47,079 nucleotides of DNA, from assembly GCA_965661055.1 (NCBI GenBank), contig CBFICS010000017.1:1-47079 (forward strand), written 5' to 3'. Under the pieces are notes generated by a model, which saw nothing but the letters and a program-made list of their open reading frames with translations, did not search any database and was not told the origin of the DNA. This DNA comes from CBFHSF01 sp965661055. Lineage in GTDB: Bacteria; Bacteroidota; Bacteroidia; Flavobacteriales; Schleiferiaceae. The position numbers and the translations under genes were made by a program. Shown here piece after piece: positions 34,680 to 43,919 of the stretch; position 1 is the stretch's first letter; each line of letters starts with the position of its first letter.

Positions 34680-37600
34680 GGTTGGCTGAGTTTTTAGTAT
34701 TAGCTCTCTTTTCTTCATACTTGGCGAGTTTCCCAACCAGTACAAACAACATAGGGTAAAAGAATACCCCTAACAAGGTCGCAATCCCCATACCTCCTAA
34801 CAAGGCCATCCCCATAACTTTTCTAGCTTCAGCCCCAGAGCCTGATGCCATTACCAATGGAAAAACTCCCAAAATAAAAGAGAAAGCAGTCATCAAGATG
34901 GGTCTAAACCTCAATTTGGCAGATTCCATGGCCGCCTCTACCAAGGTCAATCCTTCGTCAAACTTCATTTTTGCAAATTCAACAATTAAAATAGCATTTT
35001 TTGCGGCCATAGCAATTAGCATGACCAGAGAGATTTGGGTAAAGACGTTGTTCTCATAGGTTTCAGAATAAAACCTTGCTAGCCATAGAAATAAAAAGGC
35101 ACCAAAAATGGCAAAGGGCGTTCCTAGTAAAATACTGAAAGGCAAAGACCAACTTTCATATTGAGCGGCTAGTATTAAAAACACAAAGAGCAATGAAAAG
35201 GCAAAAACAATGGCCGCAGATCCGCTGGCCTTTTTCTCTTGATAACTCATGCCATTCCATGAATAGGTCATTCCCTCTGGTAGGGTTTCGTCGGCTACTT
35301 CTTCAAGTGCTTGCAGTGCTTCAGCAGAAGAATGCCCTTTAGAAGGCGATCCGTTTACTTCTGCTGCACGCAATAGGTTAAAGCGGTTGGTGAACTCGGG
35401 ACCGCTAATGTTTTTTACTTCTACAAAAGATGATAATGGGACAGGGACCCCTTCGCGGTTTTTCAAATAAAACAACTCCAGACTTGATTCGTCTTGTCTA
35501 TATTCATTTTCTGCTTGTATGTAGGCTTTGTACAACCTGCCAAATCGGTTAAAATCATTGACGTACGCACCCCCTAAAAAGGCTCCAAAAGTGGTGTAAA
35601 CATCATTCAAGTTAATGCTCGACTTTAACACTTTGTCGGTATTGATGTCTATATATTTTTGAGGCACGGTTGCTTGATAGGTGGTGAATGCGGCCCCAAT
35701 TTCTGGCCTTTGCATGGCCGCAGCAATAAATTCATTGGTATGTTGCTGTAAATACTCAGGAGAATTACCGGCTTTGTCTTGCAGCATTATACTGAAACCA
35801 GACCCAGAACCCAAACCGGGAATTGCCGGTGGACCAAAGGCAAAGGCGTTTCCTTGCCTTACATTTTTCTGTAAAATTCCATTGACCAACTGGGTTATTT
35901 CTTTTGCGGTTCCTTCACGGTCTGCCCACGGTTCTAGGGTTATAAAGAAAAATCCGGAATTGGTAGACATAGCACTAGATAGCAATGAAAAACCAGAAAC
36001 TGAGGTTACCATGTCTACTCCGTCGGCTTCAATAATGGAGCTCTCTATCACTTTAGCTACAGCATCGGTTCTTTGTAGTGAAGCTGCATCAGGAAGTTGT
36101 AGGTTGACAAATAAATACCCTTGATCTTCCTCGGGAATAAATCCTCCTGGGACCAAAAATCCTAAAAGCCCCGCGCTGACTAAGGTAAAGAGAATGAAAA
36201 TCACCCCCCTTGACAACTTACGCGTGAATACGGATGCCAAGGATAAATAAGAATCGGTGGATTTGTCAAAGGCGTTATTAAAGGAACCAAAAGCTCTAGC
36301 AAGTATTCCTTTGGTGGGTTTAGAGTTACCCTTTAAAAGTATAGAACACAATGCCGGGCTTAATGTCAATGCATTTAAAGAACTGAATACGGTAGAAACG
36401 GCCACGGTAATGGCGAACTGTTGGTATAACCTTCCTGTAATTCCTCCCATGGCGGCTACAGGGACAAACACCGCAACCAGTACCAAGGTGGTGGCAATTA
36501 CCGGAGCGGTAACTTCTTTCATCGCTTTGGTGGTTGCTTCTTTTGGGTTCATTCCGCTGTCTATGTTTACCTGAACCGCTTCCACCACTACAATCGCATC
36601 ATCCACTACAATTCCAATCGCTAAGACTAGCCCCAATAAGGAGAGAACGTTAATTGAAAATCCCAGTAATGGAAAAAGCATAAAGGCCGCTACTAGAGAA
36701 ACCGGTATGGCCAGGGTTGGAATAAGGGTAGCTCGCCAGTCTTGAATAAAGATATACACCACAAGAACCACTAGCAGTAATGCAATGATCAAGGTTTCAA
36801 TGATTTCATTAATCCCTGCGGTAATAGGTGCTGTAGAATCTAGTGAAACGGTATGAACGACTCCTGGAGGAAAATCTTTACTCAGATCATCCATAGTCTC
36901 TCTTACTTGTTGAGCTAAGTTTACCGCATTGGATCCGGGTGCTTGATAGATTGCAATTACTGCACAATCTTTATTGGCAGCCTCCTTTTTTTGTTTTTCA
37001 GTTAGACGGGTAAAGGCCGAATAAGATTCAACCCCAAGTTCTAATCTCGCTATATCTTTTAACAAAATTTGAGATCCATCTGGGTGAGTCCTCACGACAA
37101 TTTCTCCAAACTCGCTTTCTGTTTGAAGCCTATCGGGGAGCCTTACGGTATAGGTGAATTCTGTTCCTGGAGGCGCGGGTTCAGCCCCAAATTTACCCCC
37201 TGGTACAATTACGTTTTGCTCTTTTACCGCGTTTAGCATTTCAGGAATGGTTACTCCAAGTTTTGCTAATACATCAGGCTTGACCCAAATTCTCATGGAG
37301 TAATCACTGGCTCCTAAAACGTTTACACGACCAATCCCTCTAATTCTGGCCAACACATCTTTTAGGTTGATGAGTGAATAGTTTCCCAAGAAGTTTTGAT
37401 TGTACCTGCCGTCTTCAGAAGTAAGGGTAACGAGCATTAAAATGTTGGGCAATGACTTCTCGGTAACTACGCCTAACCTCTTTACCTCCTCCGGAAGTTT
37501 TGCTTGTGCAGCAGCCACCCGGTTTTGAGTGAATACAGTATTCATGTCAGGGTCTGTGCCAATGTCAAATGAAGTCTCTATCGTCAAGGTACCGTCGTTG

Positions 37601-37857
37601 GCATTTATGGACTTCATGTAAATCATATTGTCAACCCCATTTACTTGTTGCTCTAGTGGGGTTGCCACCGATTGCTCAACATTCAATGCACTGGCTCCGG
37701 TATAGGTGGCCCTGATCTGAACAATGGGTGGGGTGATGTTAGGGTACTGCTCTATGGGTAAACCAAGAATAGATATTCCTCCCACAATAATCATAACTAT
37801 GGCAATGACAATTGCCACAATGGGTCTTCTGACAAAAAAGTGCTGAGATTCTGCCAT
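34672..37857 (-). CDS. RND efflux inner-membrane transporter (AcrB/MexB-like HAE1)
   Basis: 1061 residues from the ATG at 37857 (MAESQHFFVRRPI), a standard size. Twelve membrane helices; the proton-relay pair of aspartates is in LAIGIVVDDAIVVVEAV (TM4). The N-terminal FFVRRPIVA block and the porter-domain wording match hydrophobe/amphiphile exporters. It pumps drugs, bile-type detergents or dyes from periplasm or inner membrane to the outside with a periplasmic adaptor and an outer-membrane channel. The gene starts one base after the adaptor stop. Confidence 0.95.
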   Translation of the reverse strand: MAESQHFFVRRPIVAIVIAIVMIIVGGISILGLPIEQYPNITPPIVQIRATYTGASALNVEQSVATPLEQQVNGVDNMIYMKSINANDGTLTIETSFDIGTDPDMNTVFTQNRVAAAQAKLPEEVKRLGVVTEKSLPNILMLVTLTSEDGRYNQNFLGNYSLINLKDVLARIRGIGRVNVLGASDYSMRIWVKPDVLAKLGVTIPEMLNAVKEQNVIVPGGKFGAEPAPPGTEFTYTVRLPDRLQTESEFGEIVVRTHPDGSQILLKDIARLELGVESYSAFTRLTEKQKKEAANKDCAVIAIYQAPGSNAVNLAQQVRETMDDLSKDFPPGVVHTVSLDSTAPITAGINEIIETLIIALLLVVLVVYIFIQDWRATLIPTLAIPVSLVAAFMLFPLLGFSINVLSLLGLVLAIGIVVDDAIVVVEAVQVNIDSGMNPKEATTKAMKEVTAPVIATTLVLVAVFVPVAAMGGITGRLYQQFAITVAVSTVFSSLNALTLSPALCSILLKGNSKPTKGILARAFGSFNNAFDKSTDSYLSLASVFTRKLSRGVIFILFTLVSAGLLGFLVPGGFIPEEDQGYLFVNLQLPDAASLQRTDAVAKVIESSIIEADGVDMVTSVSGFSLLSSAMSTNSGFFFITLEPWADREGTAKEITQLVNGILQKNVRQGNAFAFGPPAIPGLGSGSGFSIMLQDKAGNSPEYLQQHTNEFIAAAMQRPEIGAAFTTYQATVPQKYIDINTDKVLKSSINLNDVYTTFGAFLGGAYVNDFNRFGRLYKAYIQAENEYRQDESSLELFYLKNREGVPVPLSSFVEVKNISGPEFTNRFNLLRAAEVNGSPSKGHSSAEALQALEEVADETLPEGMTYSWNGMSYQEKKASGSAAIVFAFSLLFVFLILAAQYESWSLPFSILLGTPFAIFGAFLFLWLARFYSETYENNVFTQISLVMLIAMAAKNAILIVEFAKMKFDEGLTLVEAAMESAKLRFRPILMTAFSFILGVFPLVMASGSGAEARKVMGMALLGGMGIATLLGVFFYPMLFVLVGKLAKYEEKRANTKNSANHE

Positions 37858-37858
37858 C

Positions 37859-39061
37859 TTATTGGGCTTCAAGGTTAAGGGAATCTTTTGCTTCAGATGC
37901 TTGGTTTTCAGAAGTCTCAATTGTTATCTCTTCCTCAGATTCTGGTGTTTTCAGTTGGGGGTTAATCAACATTCCTTCTCTTACCTTTTGAATGGCATCC
38001 AATACTATGCTTTCGTTTTTTTCAAGCCCACTAAGAACTACCCAATACTCTTTGTGTTTCGGTCCGACGGTAATTAGTCTTTGATGTACGGTATTGTTCT
38101 CGTCTACTACATAGACACTAAAGGTGCCTTGAAACTGAGAAACGGAGCGTTGAGGAACCAATAATGCTTGGTCTATATTTGAAACCAGGCTTCTTATTTT
38201 GGCAAATTGCCCAGGTCTAATAATGCGATTAGGATTTGGAAATGTAGCTTGAACTAAGATAGATCCGGTGGTGGGATCAATTTCACGGTCCACAAAATCT
38301 ACATAGCCTTTATGCTCAAAGATTGAACCATCCGAAAGGATGAGCTCTTGCGGAACCGCCTTGGCGGGCTCGGTTGCGTTTCCGGAGGCTCTTTCTTCTT
38401 GTATTTTTCTAGCTAACCTTAAATAGTCAGTTTCTGTCAAGAAAAATTCAACCCGAAAAGAGTCAATTTTTGAGACCGTATTTAAGATTACAGGGTTCGG
38501 ATCTCTACCCACAAATTCGCCGACCCTTGCTTTGGTCTTACCGATGAGGCCGGTAATGGGCGCGGTAATGTTACAGTAACCCAATTGGATGTTGGCCAGT
38601 TCTAGTTGTGCTTCGGCCGCTTCAACAGAGGCTTTAGAAGCTAGGAATTCTGCATTTGCAGCATCTAAATCAGACTTACTAACGGCGTTTATTTTTGCCA
38701 AAGGTTCAATGCGATCTAAATCGCTCTTTGCCTTGGTTAGTTTTATTTTTGCTTCAGCTAAAGCACTTTTTTCTCTGGCTACAGCTGCCAAAAAGGGTTG
38801 TGGATCAATTTCGTAAAGAGGGGCGCCTTTTTTGACTCCTTCTCCTTCTTTAAATGATATTTTGTCTAAATAGCCCTCTACGCGTGCTCTTATTTGGATG
38901 TCTTTTATGCCGTACACCTGACCTACAAAGTCTTTTCTTACGGGAACATTTGAAACCACTGGTTTTACAACGGTGATGGTTGCGGGTTCAGGTTTGGTAG
39001 TTTTGGTTTCTTGGCAGGAAGAAAGAATGGCCAACAAACCAAGAGTTGCAATTATCCTCAT
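37859..39061 (-). CDS. RND efflux periplasmic adaptor (AcrA type), lipoprotein
   Basis: 400 residues. Lipobox ILSSCQ (Cys16), a biotinyl-lipoyl domain (IKDIQIRARVEGYLDKISF), an alpha-hairpin with Ala-rich coiled coil (about 75-170), and the second lipoyl half GYCNITAPITGLIGK. It links the RND pump to the outer-membrane factor. First gene of the four-gene operon; no TetR-type repressor gene is adjacent. A TACCTTTA sequence about 25-30 bases upstream is a possible -7 box. Confidence 0.93.
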   Translation of the reverse strand: MRIIATLGLLAILSSCQETKTTKPEPATITVVKPVVSNVPVRKDFVGQVYGIKDIQIRARVEGYLDKISFKEGEGVKKGAPLYEIDPQPFLAAVAREKSALAEAKIKLTKAKSDLDRIEPLAKINAVSKSDLDAANAEFLASKASVEAAEAQLELANIQLGYCNITAPITGLIGKTKARVGEFVGRDPNPVILNTVSKIDSFRVEFFLTETDYLRLARKIQEERASGNATEPAKAVPQELILSDGSIFEHKGYVDFVDREIDPTTGSILVQATFPNPNRIIRPGQFAKIRSLVSNIDQALLVPQRSVSQFQGTFSVYVVDENNTVHQRLITVGPKHKEYWVVLSGLEKNESIVLDAIQKVREGMLINPQLKTPESEEEITIETSENQASEAKDSLNLEAQ

Positions 39062-39123
39062 GGTTATCTTGATTGATATAGCTAAAGGTAAAGTACTTTC
39101 CGTAAAGAATCCTAATAAATAAG

Positions 39124-39158
39124 AAAAGGATGATAAATTACCCCTTCATCATCCTTTT
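39124..39158 (-). terminator. Terminator of the metal-locus operon
   Basis: 11-bp perfect stem AAAAGGATGAT / ATCATCCTTTT with a 13-base loop, 6 bases after the TonB receptor stop codon on the reverse strand. Confidence 0.75.
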
Positions 39159-39163
39159 CGGTT

Positions 39164-41380
39164 TTATAAATGGTAGTTAAACCCTAGGTAAAACATCCTG
39201 CCAAATATGGGACCGTACACTTGATTGGTATCAAAGGAGGCTAGATACGGATTTGAACTGGAGGTGATGGGTTGGTCTACCTTGTAGTTTAAGGCGTTTT
39301 CAACCCCTACATAAACTTCCCAATGGTCACCCCATTGTTTGTTTACCTGTCCGTTGAGCGTGAAGTACGAAGGACTCATTACCGATTCTCCGAAAGGGGT
39401 AGGCAGTGAAGAGTTTCCGGGCAATCTTCTGCTGTCAAACCAATTTAAGGTGGCATCTGCGGTGATCTTTACCGGAAAAGCATATCCCACATTTAAAAAT
39501 CCTCGGTGCTTCGGAATGGCATACGCCAGAGAATTCTGCCCTTCGCCAAAGGCTTCTTCGGCCTTGAGGTATTTGTAAGCAATCCTAATCTCCAAATCCT
39601 TTACGGGAGAATAGTCGAGTTGGGTTAACCAACTGAAACTATTTGATCCACTGGCGTAGTAGGTAAGAAGATTATCCGCGGAAGCGTCAAAATTGCTAAT
39701 CAGCTTGTTTTCAAACCAGGTGTAAAATACATCAGAAGTAATGTTTCCGTTAGATTTACCGATAGAAAACGACTGTGAAAAGCTAAGACCTGTATTCCAT
39801 CCTATTTCACGGTCAATGGCGTCTTGAGACAATACCTGAAAAAATCTTCCGGAAGCTAAGCCGGTGGCGTTTTCGGTGAGAACGTTGGCGGTTCTTTGTC
39901 CTCTACCGCCGCCAATTCTAAAGGTGGTAGTCTCGGTAGGCATGTATTTTACATGCGCTCTGGGGGTAAACATCCATCCGAAAAGGTTGTGGTAATCTAC
40001 CCTTACCCCTCCAACCACGGTAAGCATGATAGAGGGTTCATAAGAATATTCTGCAAATACGCCTGGGACGGCCTCGGTCCGGTTGAATCGGAAAATTTGC
40101 GGCCCTGACGTGCTGTCTAGCGACTCATTAATTTCATCAAATTGAAAAGAAGCGCCCGTTTTTATCTTATGCGACGGACTCCAAAGTTTGTTCTGGTAGA
40201 TAACATTTACGTATGCACTTTTCTGGTCGGCCTTAAGGACTCTCGGTCCTAATTGAGTTTCTTGCTTTTGATAGCTTGCCGAATAAATAATCCCCAGGCT
40301 TTCTGACACTTTATTAGGGGGAGCATATCCCGTTTTTCCAAAAACTTCCGTCCGTTGGGTCTTTTGATTAAAGATCCATGGCGTGGAGTTTCCGTCAAAT
40401 ACGTCTTGTAATTGGCCACCCTTTCTTTCGTCATTTACGTAGTTAAAACCAATTTGTCCGCCCCAACCCTTTTTTAAGATATACTTCCACTTGTGAAATA
40501 CGTTGGCTTGATACCCTGTGGGGATGTCTGCAAATCCGTCGTCATTACCATCTCTAGCAAAGGGAGTGGTGCTAAAATGGGCTAGAGTAGTAGTGCCTAG
40601 GTTTTTATTTACCGGCGTTGAAAGTCCGAGGTTGGTCTCTAACCTGGACCCTTGGTTTCCGTAACCATTGATGAAAAACTCCGTCTCATCACCCGGTTTT
40701 TCTAGCTCAATATTAATCTGGCCGGTTAAGCTCTCGTAGCCATTGATGACGCTAGAAAGTCCTTTGGTTAATTGAATAGAATTCACAAAAGGACCCGGAA
40801 TATAGGTCAGTCCGCTTTGCGCGTTAATACCCCGAGCTAGGGGAATGTTTTCTCTTTGAATGGAAACGTATTTACCTGATTGACCCAGCATTTCAATTTG
40901 CTTAGCCCCCGAAACGGCATCCGAAAAGGTAACATCTAAAGAAGCATTGGTTTCAAAGCTTTCGCTGAGGTTACAACAGGCCGCTTTCCGCAATTCATTT
41001 TTTCCGATTTTTAAAGAGAGTTGTGCCGAGTTTACCTCCACGGAAGTGGCCTTAGCTCTGCCTTCTAAATTCAACCCCTCTAACATTTCAGAATTCTCAG
41101 TGAGGATAAAATCAACGGTTCCCTTAGAAGAGATAATTGATTTCTTGCTGATTTTGAATCCGATTAGCTGCACCACCAAGAGGTTATGACCCTTTGGTTT
41201 AGCGATTTCAAAATATCCGTCTTTGTTGGTCAGTGCGGTTACCTGGCTGCCTTCCCAAAAAACAGTGGCACCGACTATTGGCGATTTTACTCCGTTGTTT
41301 TCTTCATATACATGTCCGCTGACTTGCGAAAATGCGGTAAAAGAACACAAGAGAATAAGGGAAGAGATAAAAAATCTCAT
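39164..41380 (-). CDS. TonB-dependent receptor, probable copper/metal type
   Basis: 738 residues. Signal peptide to about FSQ (17-19), a carboxypeptidase-regulatory-like domain (20-95), then a plug with KAACCNLSESFE (132-143) where a Cys pair precedes NASLDVTFSDAVSG, QIEMLGQSGKYVSIQREN, and a barrel ending MFYLGFNYHL. The plug has a paired Cys instead of the usual residues and resembles receptors that occur next to HMA and HYC_CC_PP genes. This supports uptake of copper or another thiophilic metal, but the ligand is inferred from context. It follows the HMA gene with 7 bases between. Confidence 0.85.
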   Translation of the reverse strand: MRFFISSLILLCSFTAFSQVSGHVYEENNGVKSPIVGATVFWEGSQVTALTNKDGYFEIAKPKGHNLLVVQLIGFKISKKSIISSKGTVDFILTENSEMLEGLNLEGRAKATSVEVNSAQLSLKIGKNELRKAACCNLSESFETNASLDVTFSDAVSGAKQIEMLGQSGKYVSIQRENIPLARGINAQSGLTYIPGPFVNSIQLTKGLSSVINGYESLTGQINIELEKPGDETEFFINGYGNQGSRLETNLGLSTPVNKNLGTTTLAHFSTTPFARDGNDDGFADIPTGYQANVFHKWKYILKKGWGGQIGFNYVNDERKGGQLQDVFDGNSTPWIFNQKTQRTEVFGKTGYAPPNKVSESLGIIYSASYQKQETQLGPRVLKADQKSAYVNVIYQNKLWSPSHKIKTGASFQFDEINESLDSTSGPQIFRFNRTEAVPGVFAEYSYEPSIMLTVVGGVRVDYHNLFGWMFTPRAHVKYMPTETTTFRIGGGRGQRTANVLTENATGLASGRFFQVLSQDAIDREIGWNTGLSFSQSFSIGKSNGNITSDVFYTWFENKLISNFDASADNLLTYYASGSNSFSWLTQLDYSPVKDLEIRIAYKYLKAEEAFGEGQNSLAYAIPKHRGFLNVGYAFPVKITADATLNWFDSRRLPGNSSLPTPFGESVMSPSYFTLNGQVNKQWGDHWEVYVGVENALNYKVDQPITSSSNPYLASFDTNQVYGPIFGRMFYLGFNYHL

Positions 41381-41387
41381 GCGACAA

Positions 41388-41729
41388 TTAATGAGCCGAA
41401 ATCACTTCTGGGTCGCGGTATTTACAGCAAGGGTTTAGCTCTTGGTATTTGTTCTCTGGCGCGGTTTCAAATTCTGTGTCATACCCGGCTTCTAAGATGA
41501 GCTGATGAATTTTTTCAAAAGTAACAACTGAGCTGTCGAAGCTCAAGGCCATTACTTTTGTTTCAGGACTCCATTCTACCGATTCAATGCCCTCTAAATC
41601 AAGAGCGTTATAGATTGTTTTTTGACACATTCCACAAACTCCGTTTACCAAAAAAGTGGTGTCTTGCTCTTGAGAAAACGCAAGGGTTGAAGTCAGAGAG
41701 AATAAGATTACTAAGATTGTATTTTTCAT
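41388..41729 (-). CDS. Periplasmic heavy-metal-associated (HMA) domain protein
   Basis: 113 residues. Signal peptide to about FSQ (18-20), then an HMA fold with the metal-binding GVCGMCQ (Cys32, Cys35), the Phe/Ile-rich second half, and a Cys pair near the C-terminus in NPCCKYRD (100-101). Such secreted CxxC proteins bind copper(I) or similar ions. Its position between an HYC_CC_PP gene and a TonB receptor fits metal hand-over after import. Confidence 0.85.
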   Translation of the reverse strand: MKNTILVILFSLTSTLAFSQEQDTTFLVNGVCGMCQKTIYNALDLEGIESVEWSPETKVMALSFDSSVVTFEKIHQLILEAGYDTEFETAPENKYQELNPCCKYRDPEVISAH

Positions 41730-41781
41730 GATTTACTTTTTTTGTTTATGATTTTAGTTGATATCTGTCACAAACAAAAAT

Positions 41782-42183
41782 CTAACAAGTAAAACGCTGA
41801 ATCCTCACCAAGAGGTCCGCGCCCGAAATAGGAGGCGGTTTATTGTATGGGGGAAGGGGTGAAGTATTTCCTTTTTTAAGGCTTAGAGAATAGTCGGGCC
41901 ATTCCGCAACAGCAAAAACCGTGTTTTGTACTGAAGGGTCAATTTTTTCAAAAGAGTTGAAAATGAATTCAGAGTCAAAAGAACAACAAGATGCTTTTTC
42001 TACATTTTGATCTCCCTCTTGAACCTTGACGACTTTTACACAGCACGCGTGCACCGCTTCATTGATCTCCACAGACTTTAGTTTGCTTCCGCAGAAGTGA
42101 GAGTTAATGGTAACTCCCGATCCGAAAAGCGAAATAAAGAGGGTCATGAAGACCGCTAATGATATGTGATAATACTCTTTCAA
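41782..42183 (-). CDS. HYC_CC_PP family protein
   Basis: 133 residues. An N-terminal hydrophobic segment (about 6-25) precedes SHFCG (His29-x-Cys31), then ACC (47-48), SCC (66-67) and a proline run KPPPIS (115-120), the motif set that names the HYC_CC_PP family. The protein ends in Cys. The family is secreted or membrane-attached, of unknown biochemistry, and usually lies beside metal-handling genes. It is the first gene of the operon with HMA and TonB receptor genes. Confidence 0.82.
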   Translation of the reverse strand: MKEYYHISLAVFMTLFISLFGSGVTINSHFCGSKLKSVEINEAVHACCVKVVKVQEGDQNVEKASCCSFDSEFIFNSFEKIDPSVQNTVFAVAEWPDYSLSLKKGNTSPLPPYNKPPPISGADLLVRIQRFTC

Positions 42184-42188
42184 CGGGA

Positions 42189-42196
42189 TAAAGATA
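42189..42196 (-). promoter_or_regulatory. Probable -7 promoter box of the metal operon
   Basis: On the reverse strand TATCTTTA (near TAnnTTTG) lies 5 bases upstream of the HYC_CC_PP start at 42183. The spacing is short, so the actual start codon or transcription start may differ. Confidence 0.35.
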
Positions 42197-42368
42197 AATA
42201 AATGAATTGAGGTAATAGAGTTCTCTTGCCGCCTCTCTTGATAATAATCTGTTAAATTTCTAATTTTTACCCTCCTTGAAAATTATTGATACTTAGCGCA
42301 CTACTAAAAAACCCCAAAAAAAACATGCAAAATTCTCCTTGAATACTTGCCTCAAAACCAAAAATGTT

Positions 42369-42376
42369 TACTTTTG
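42369..42376 (+). promoter_or_regulatory. -7 promoter box (TACTTTTG) of tRNA-Ser
   Basis: TACTTTTG fits TAnnTTTG and is 16 bases before the first tRNA base. Confidence 0.6.
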
Positions 42377-42391
42377 CCACCGCATTGACAG

Positions 42392-42604
<213 letters not shown>

Positions 42605-42667
42605 ATCGGTCCCCACCCCAGGGATCACGCCGAACGCAGTGAGTCGTAATCCTTCCAAAACAACCCA

Positions 42668-42771
42668 ACCTGAACTTGTTCAGAGGAGGGGATAAATAGA
42701 AAATGCCAATGAACGAAGTTCAGGGCTTTTTGTTCTCTGATCGGTCCTCACCCCATGGATCACGCCGAACG
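42668..42771. repeat. 104-bp direct repeat, copy 2
   Basis: Second copy of the repeat at 42533-42636. It lacks the left palindrome arm that copy 1 has at 42516-42530, so it can only form the short hairpin. The GGGCTTTTTGTTCTCTGATCGGT end is retained. Confidence 0.9.
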
Positions 42772-42895
42772 GAGTTTTAATTTGGAACTAGGTCTCTTCC
42801 TATAGACTAAGGCCTCTCGACTAGCCTTTCGGTAGATCCTTCGATAAACTCAGGACCCACTCGAGACGCCGCCTTTCGACAAGCTCAAGATAACA

Positions 42896-42997
42896 CTCGA
42901 GAACCGTCTCTCGATACGCCCTTCGGCAACCTCAGGGCTACTCGAGAACCGTCTCTCGATAAACTCGAGAACCGTCTCTCGATAAACTCGAGAACCG
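42896..42997. repeat. Tandem 23-bp repeats with CTCGAG cores
   Basis: Unit CTCGAGAACCGTCTCTCGATAAA occurs at 42941-42963 and 42964-42986, with partial copies at 42896-42916 and 42987-42997. Each unit starts with the self-complementary CTCGAG and carries TCTCGA, so neighbouring units can fold back. The nearby sequences TCGATAAACTCAGGACCC and TTTCGACAAGCTCAAG are degenerate relatives of the same repeat type. Confidence 0.8.
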
Positions 42998-43234
42998 CAC
43001 TGCAAATCAGGATGAGTTGTGTTGATGGTATTGTTTTATCAAACGGGTAAATACGTGTAGCCAGTCCTTCGATACACCCAACCTGCCGGTTGTGCACTCA
43101 GGACCCAGTCTAGACACCGAACAGCACATCAGGAATAGGTCAATGATCTCTCGTTCCCCATGATCCCTTGTTCCCCTGATCCCCTGATCCCTCAATACAA
43201 AATTCTTGTCTCTTAAAATCTTGATTCTCCTTTT

Positions 43235-43642
43235 CTACTTCACCAAAATCCCCTCCACAGAAGTGGTCGGAAGAGCCTCCATAAAGTTTTCATCAATGGT
43301 ATGCGGACCGAAAATAAATTTCTTCTCCATCAATTGATGGTCCTCAAAAAAAGTAACCCAATACTCATTGTAAATTTCAAACACCTCGGGCGTGATTAAC
43401 TCTATCTTTGCAGAGGTTTTTGCGGGAACATGTCCTATGGCGTGACGCATAATTGAGGTTTTTAATTCAGTAGGACGGTTCAGGTCTGTATAACCTTTTG
43501 AAGTAACCATCACCCCATCAATCATGTGGTTTTTGTCATTGATAAGGTAAACGTACCAAGCCTTTTCGCCTTGAGAATCGGTTTCTAAAATGGCAGCAAC
43601 GTACACGTCTGTGACCTCTTTTATTTCAATGTCTTTTTTCAT
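43235..43642 (-). CDS. Conserved small protein of unknown function
   Basis: 135 residues from the ATG at 43642. No signal peptide or membrane segment. A regular alternation of strands and helices (VYVAAILETDSQGEKAWYVYLIN, then DGVMVTSKGYT, and a C-terminal FMEALPTTSVEGILV) recalls cytosolic proteins seen in many Bacteroidota genomes without a name. The frame extends to a TTG at 43663, but the ATG is preferred. It diverges from the riboswitch-controlled operon. Confidence 0.72.
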   Translation of the reverse strand: MKKDIEIKEVTDVYVAAILETDSQGEKAWYVYLINDKNHMIDGVMVTSKGYTDLNRPTELKTSIMRHAIGHVPAKTSAKIELITPEVFEIYNEYWVTFFEDHQLMEKKFIFGPHTIDENFMEALPTTSVEGILVK

Positions 43643-43750
43643 GTCCTTTGATTTACTCGGCAAAAATACATGGAATCGTGAACTTTTCTTTCATAGATTA
43701 TGAATTATCAGGAAAATGATTTCACCCTTTCCTATTCATAGAGTTAACCC

Positions 43751-43758
43751 TATCTTTG
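43751..43758 (+). promoter_or_regulatory. -7 promoter box of the thiamine operon
   Basis: TATCTTTG, an exact TAnnTTTG match, ends just before the riboswitch begins at about 43759, as expected for a transcript that starts near the aptamer. Confidence 0.7.
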
Positions 43759-43853
43759 TCCCGAATGGGGTGCTCTAATCAATTTTATTTAGGGCTGAGA
43801 TGATACCCAAGAGCACCGCTCTGAACCTGATCTAGGTAATACTAGCGTAGGGA
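43759..43853 (+). promoter_or_regulatory. TPP (thiamine pyrophosphate) riboswitch
   Basis: The conserved THI-box elements are in order: GGGGTGCTC (43767-43775) pairing with GAGCACC (43811-43817), the binding loop GGGCTGAGATGATACCC (43793-43807), CTGAACCTGATCTAGGTAATACTAGCGTAGGGA to the end, and P1 TCCC (43759-43762) against GGGA. The variable stem P3 is short. It senses cellular TPP and normally turns off the downstream genes. The start codon at 43920 lies 67 bases further. I cannot see an obvious terminator/antiterminator pair, so translational control is more likely. Confidence 0.93.
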
Positions 43854-43919
43854 TTTTCAAGCTTTTCATCCATTGTACAGGCTTGTTTCATCTCCTCATT
43901 TCATGGAAACTAAAAAACT

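Noticed and set aside
37858..37920. Longer start of the RND gene
   Set aside because: It would overlap the adaptor gene end and add residues before the conserved FFVRRPI start.
42885..43195. Open frames of 60-70 codons in the repeat tract
   Set aside because: They arise from the tandem CTCGAG and GATCCC repeats, show no homology-like composition and cross the tract in several frames.
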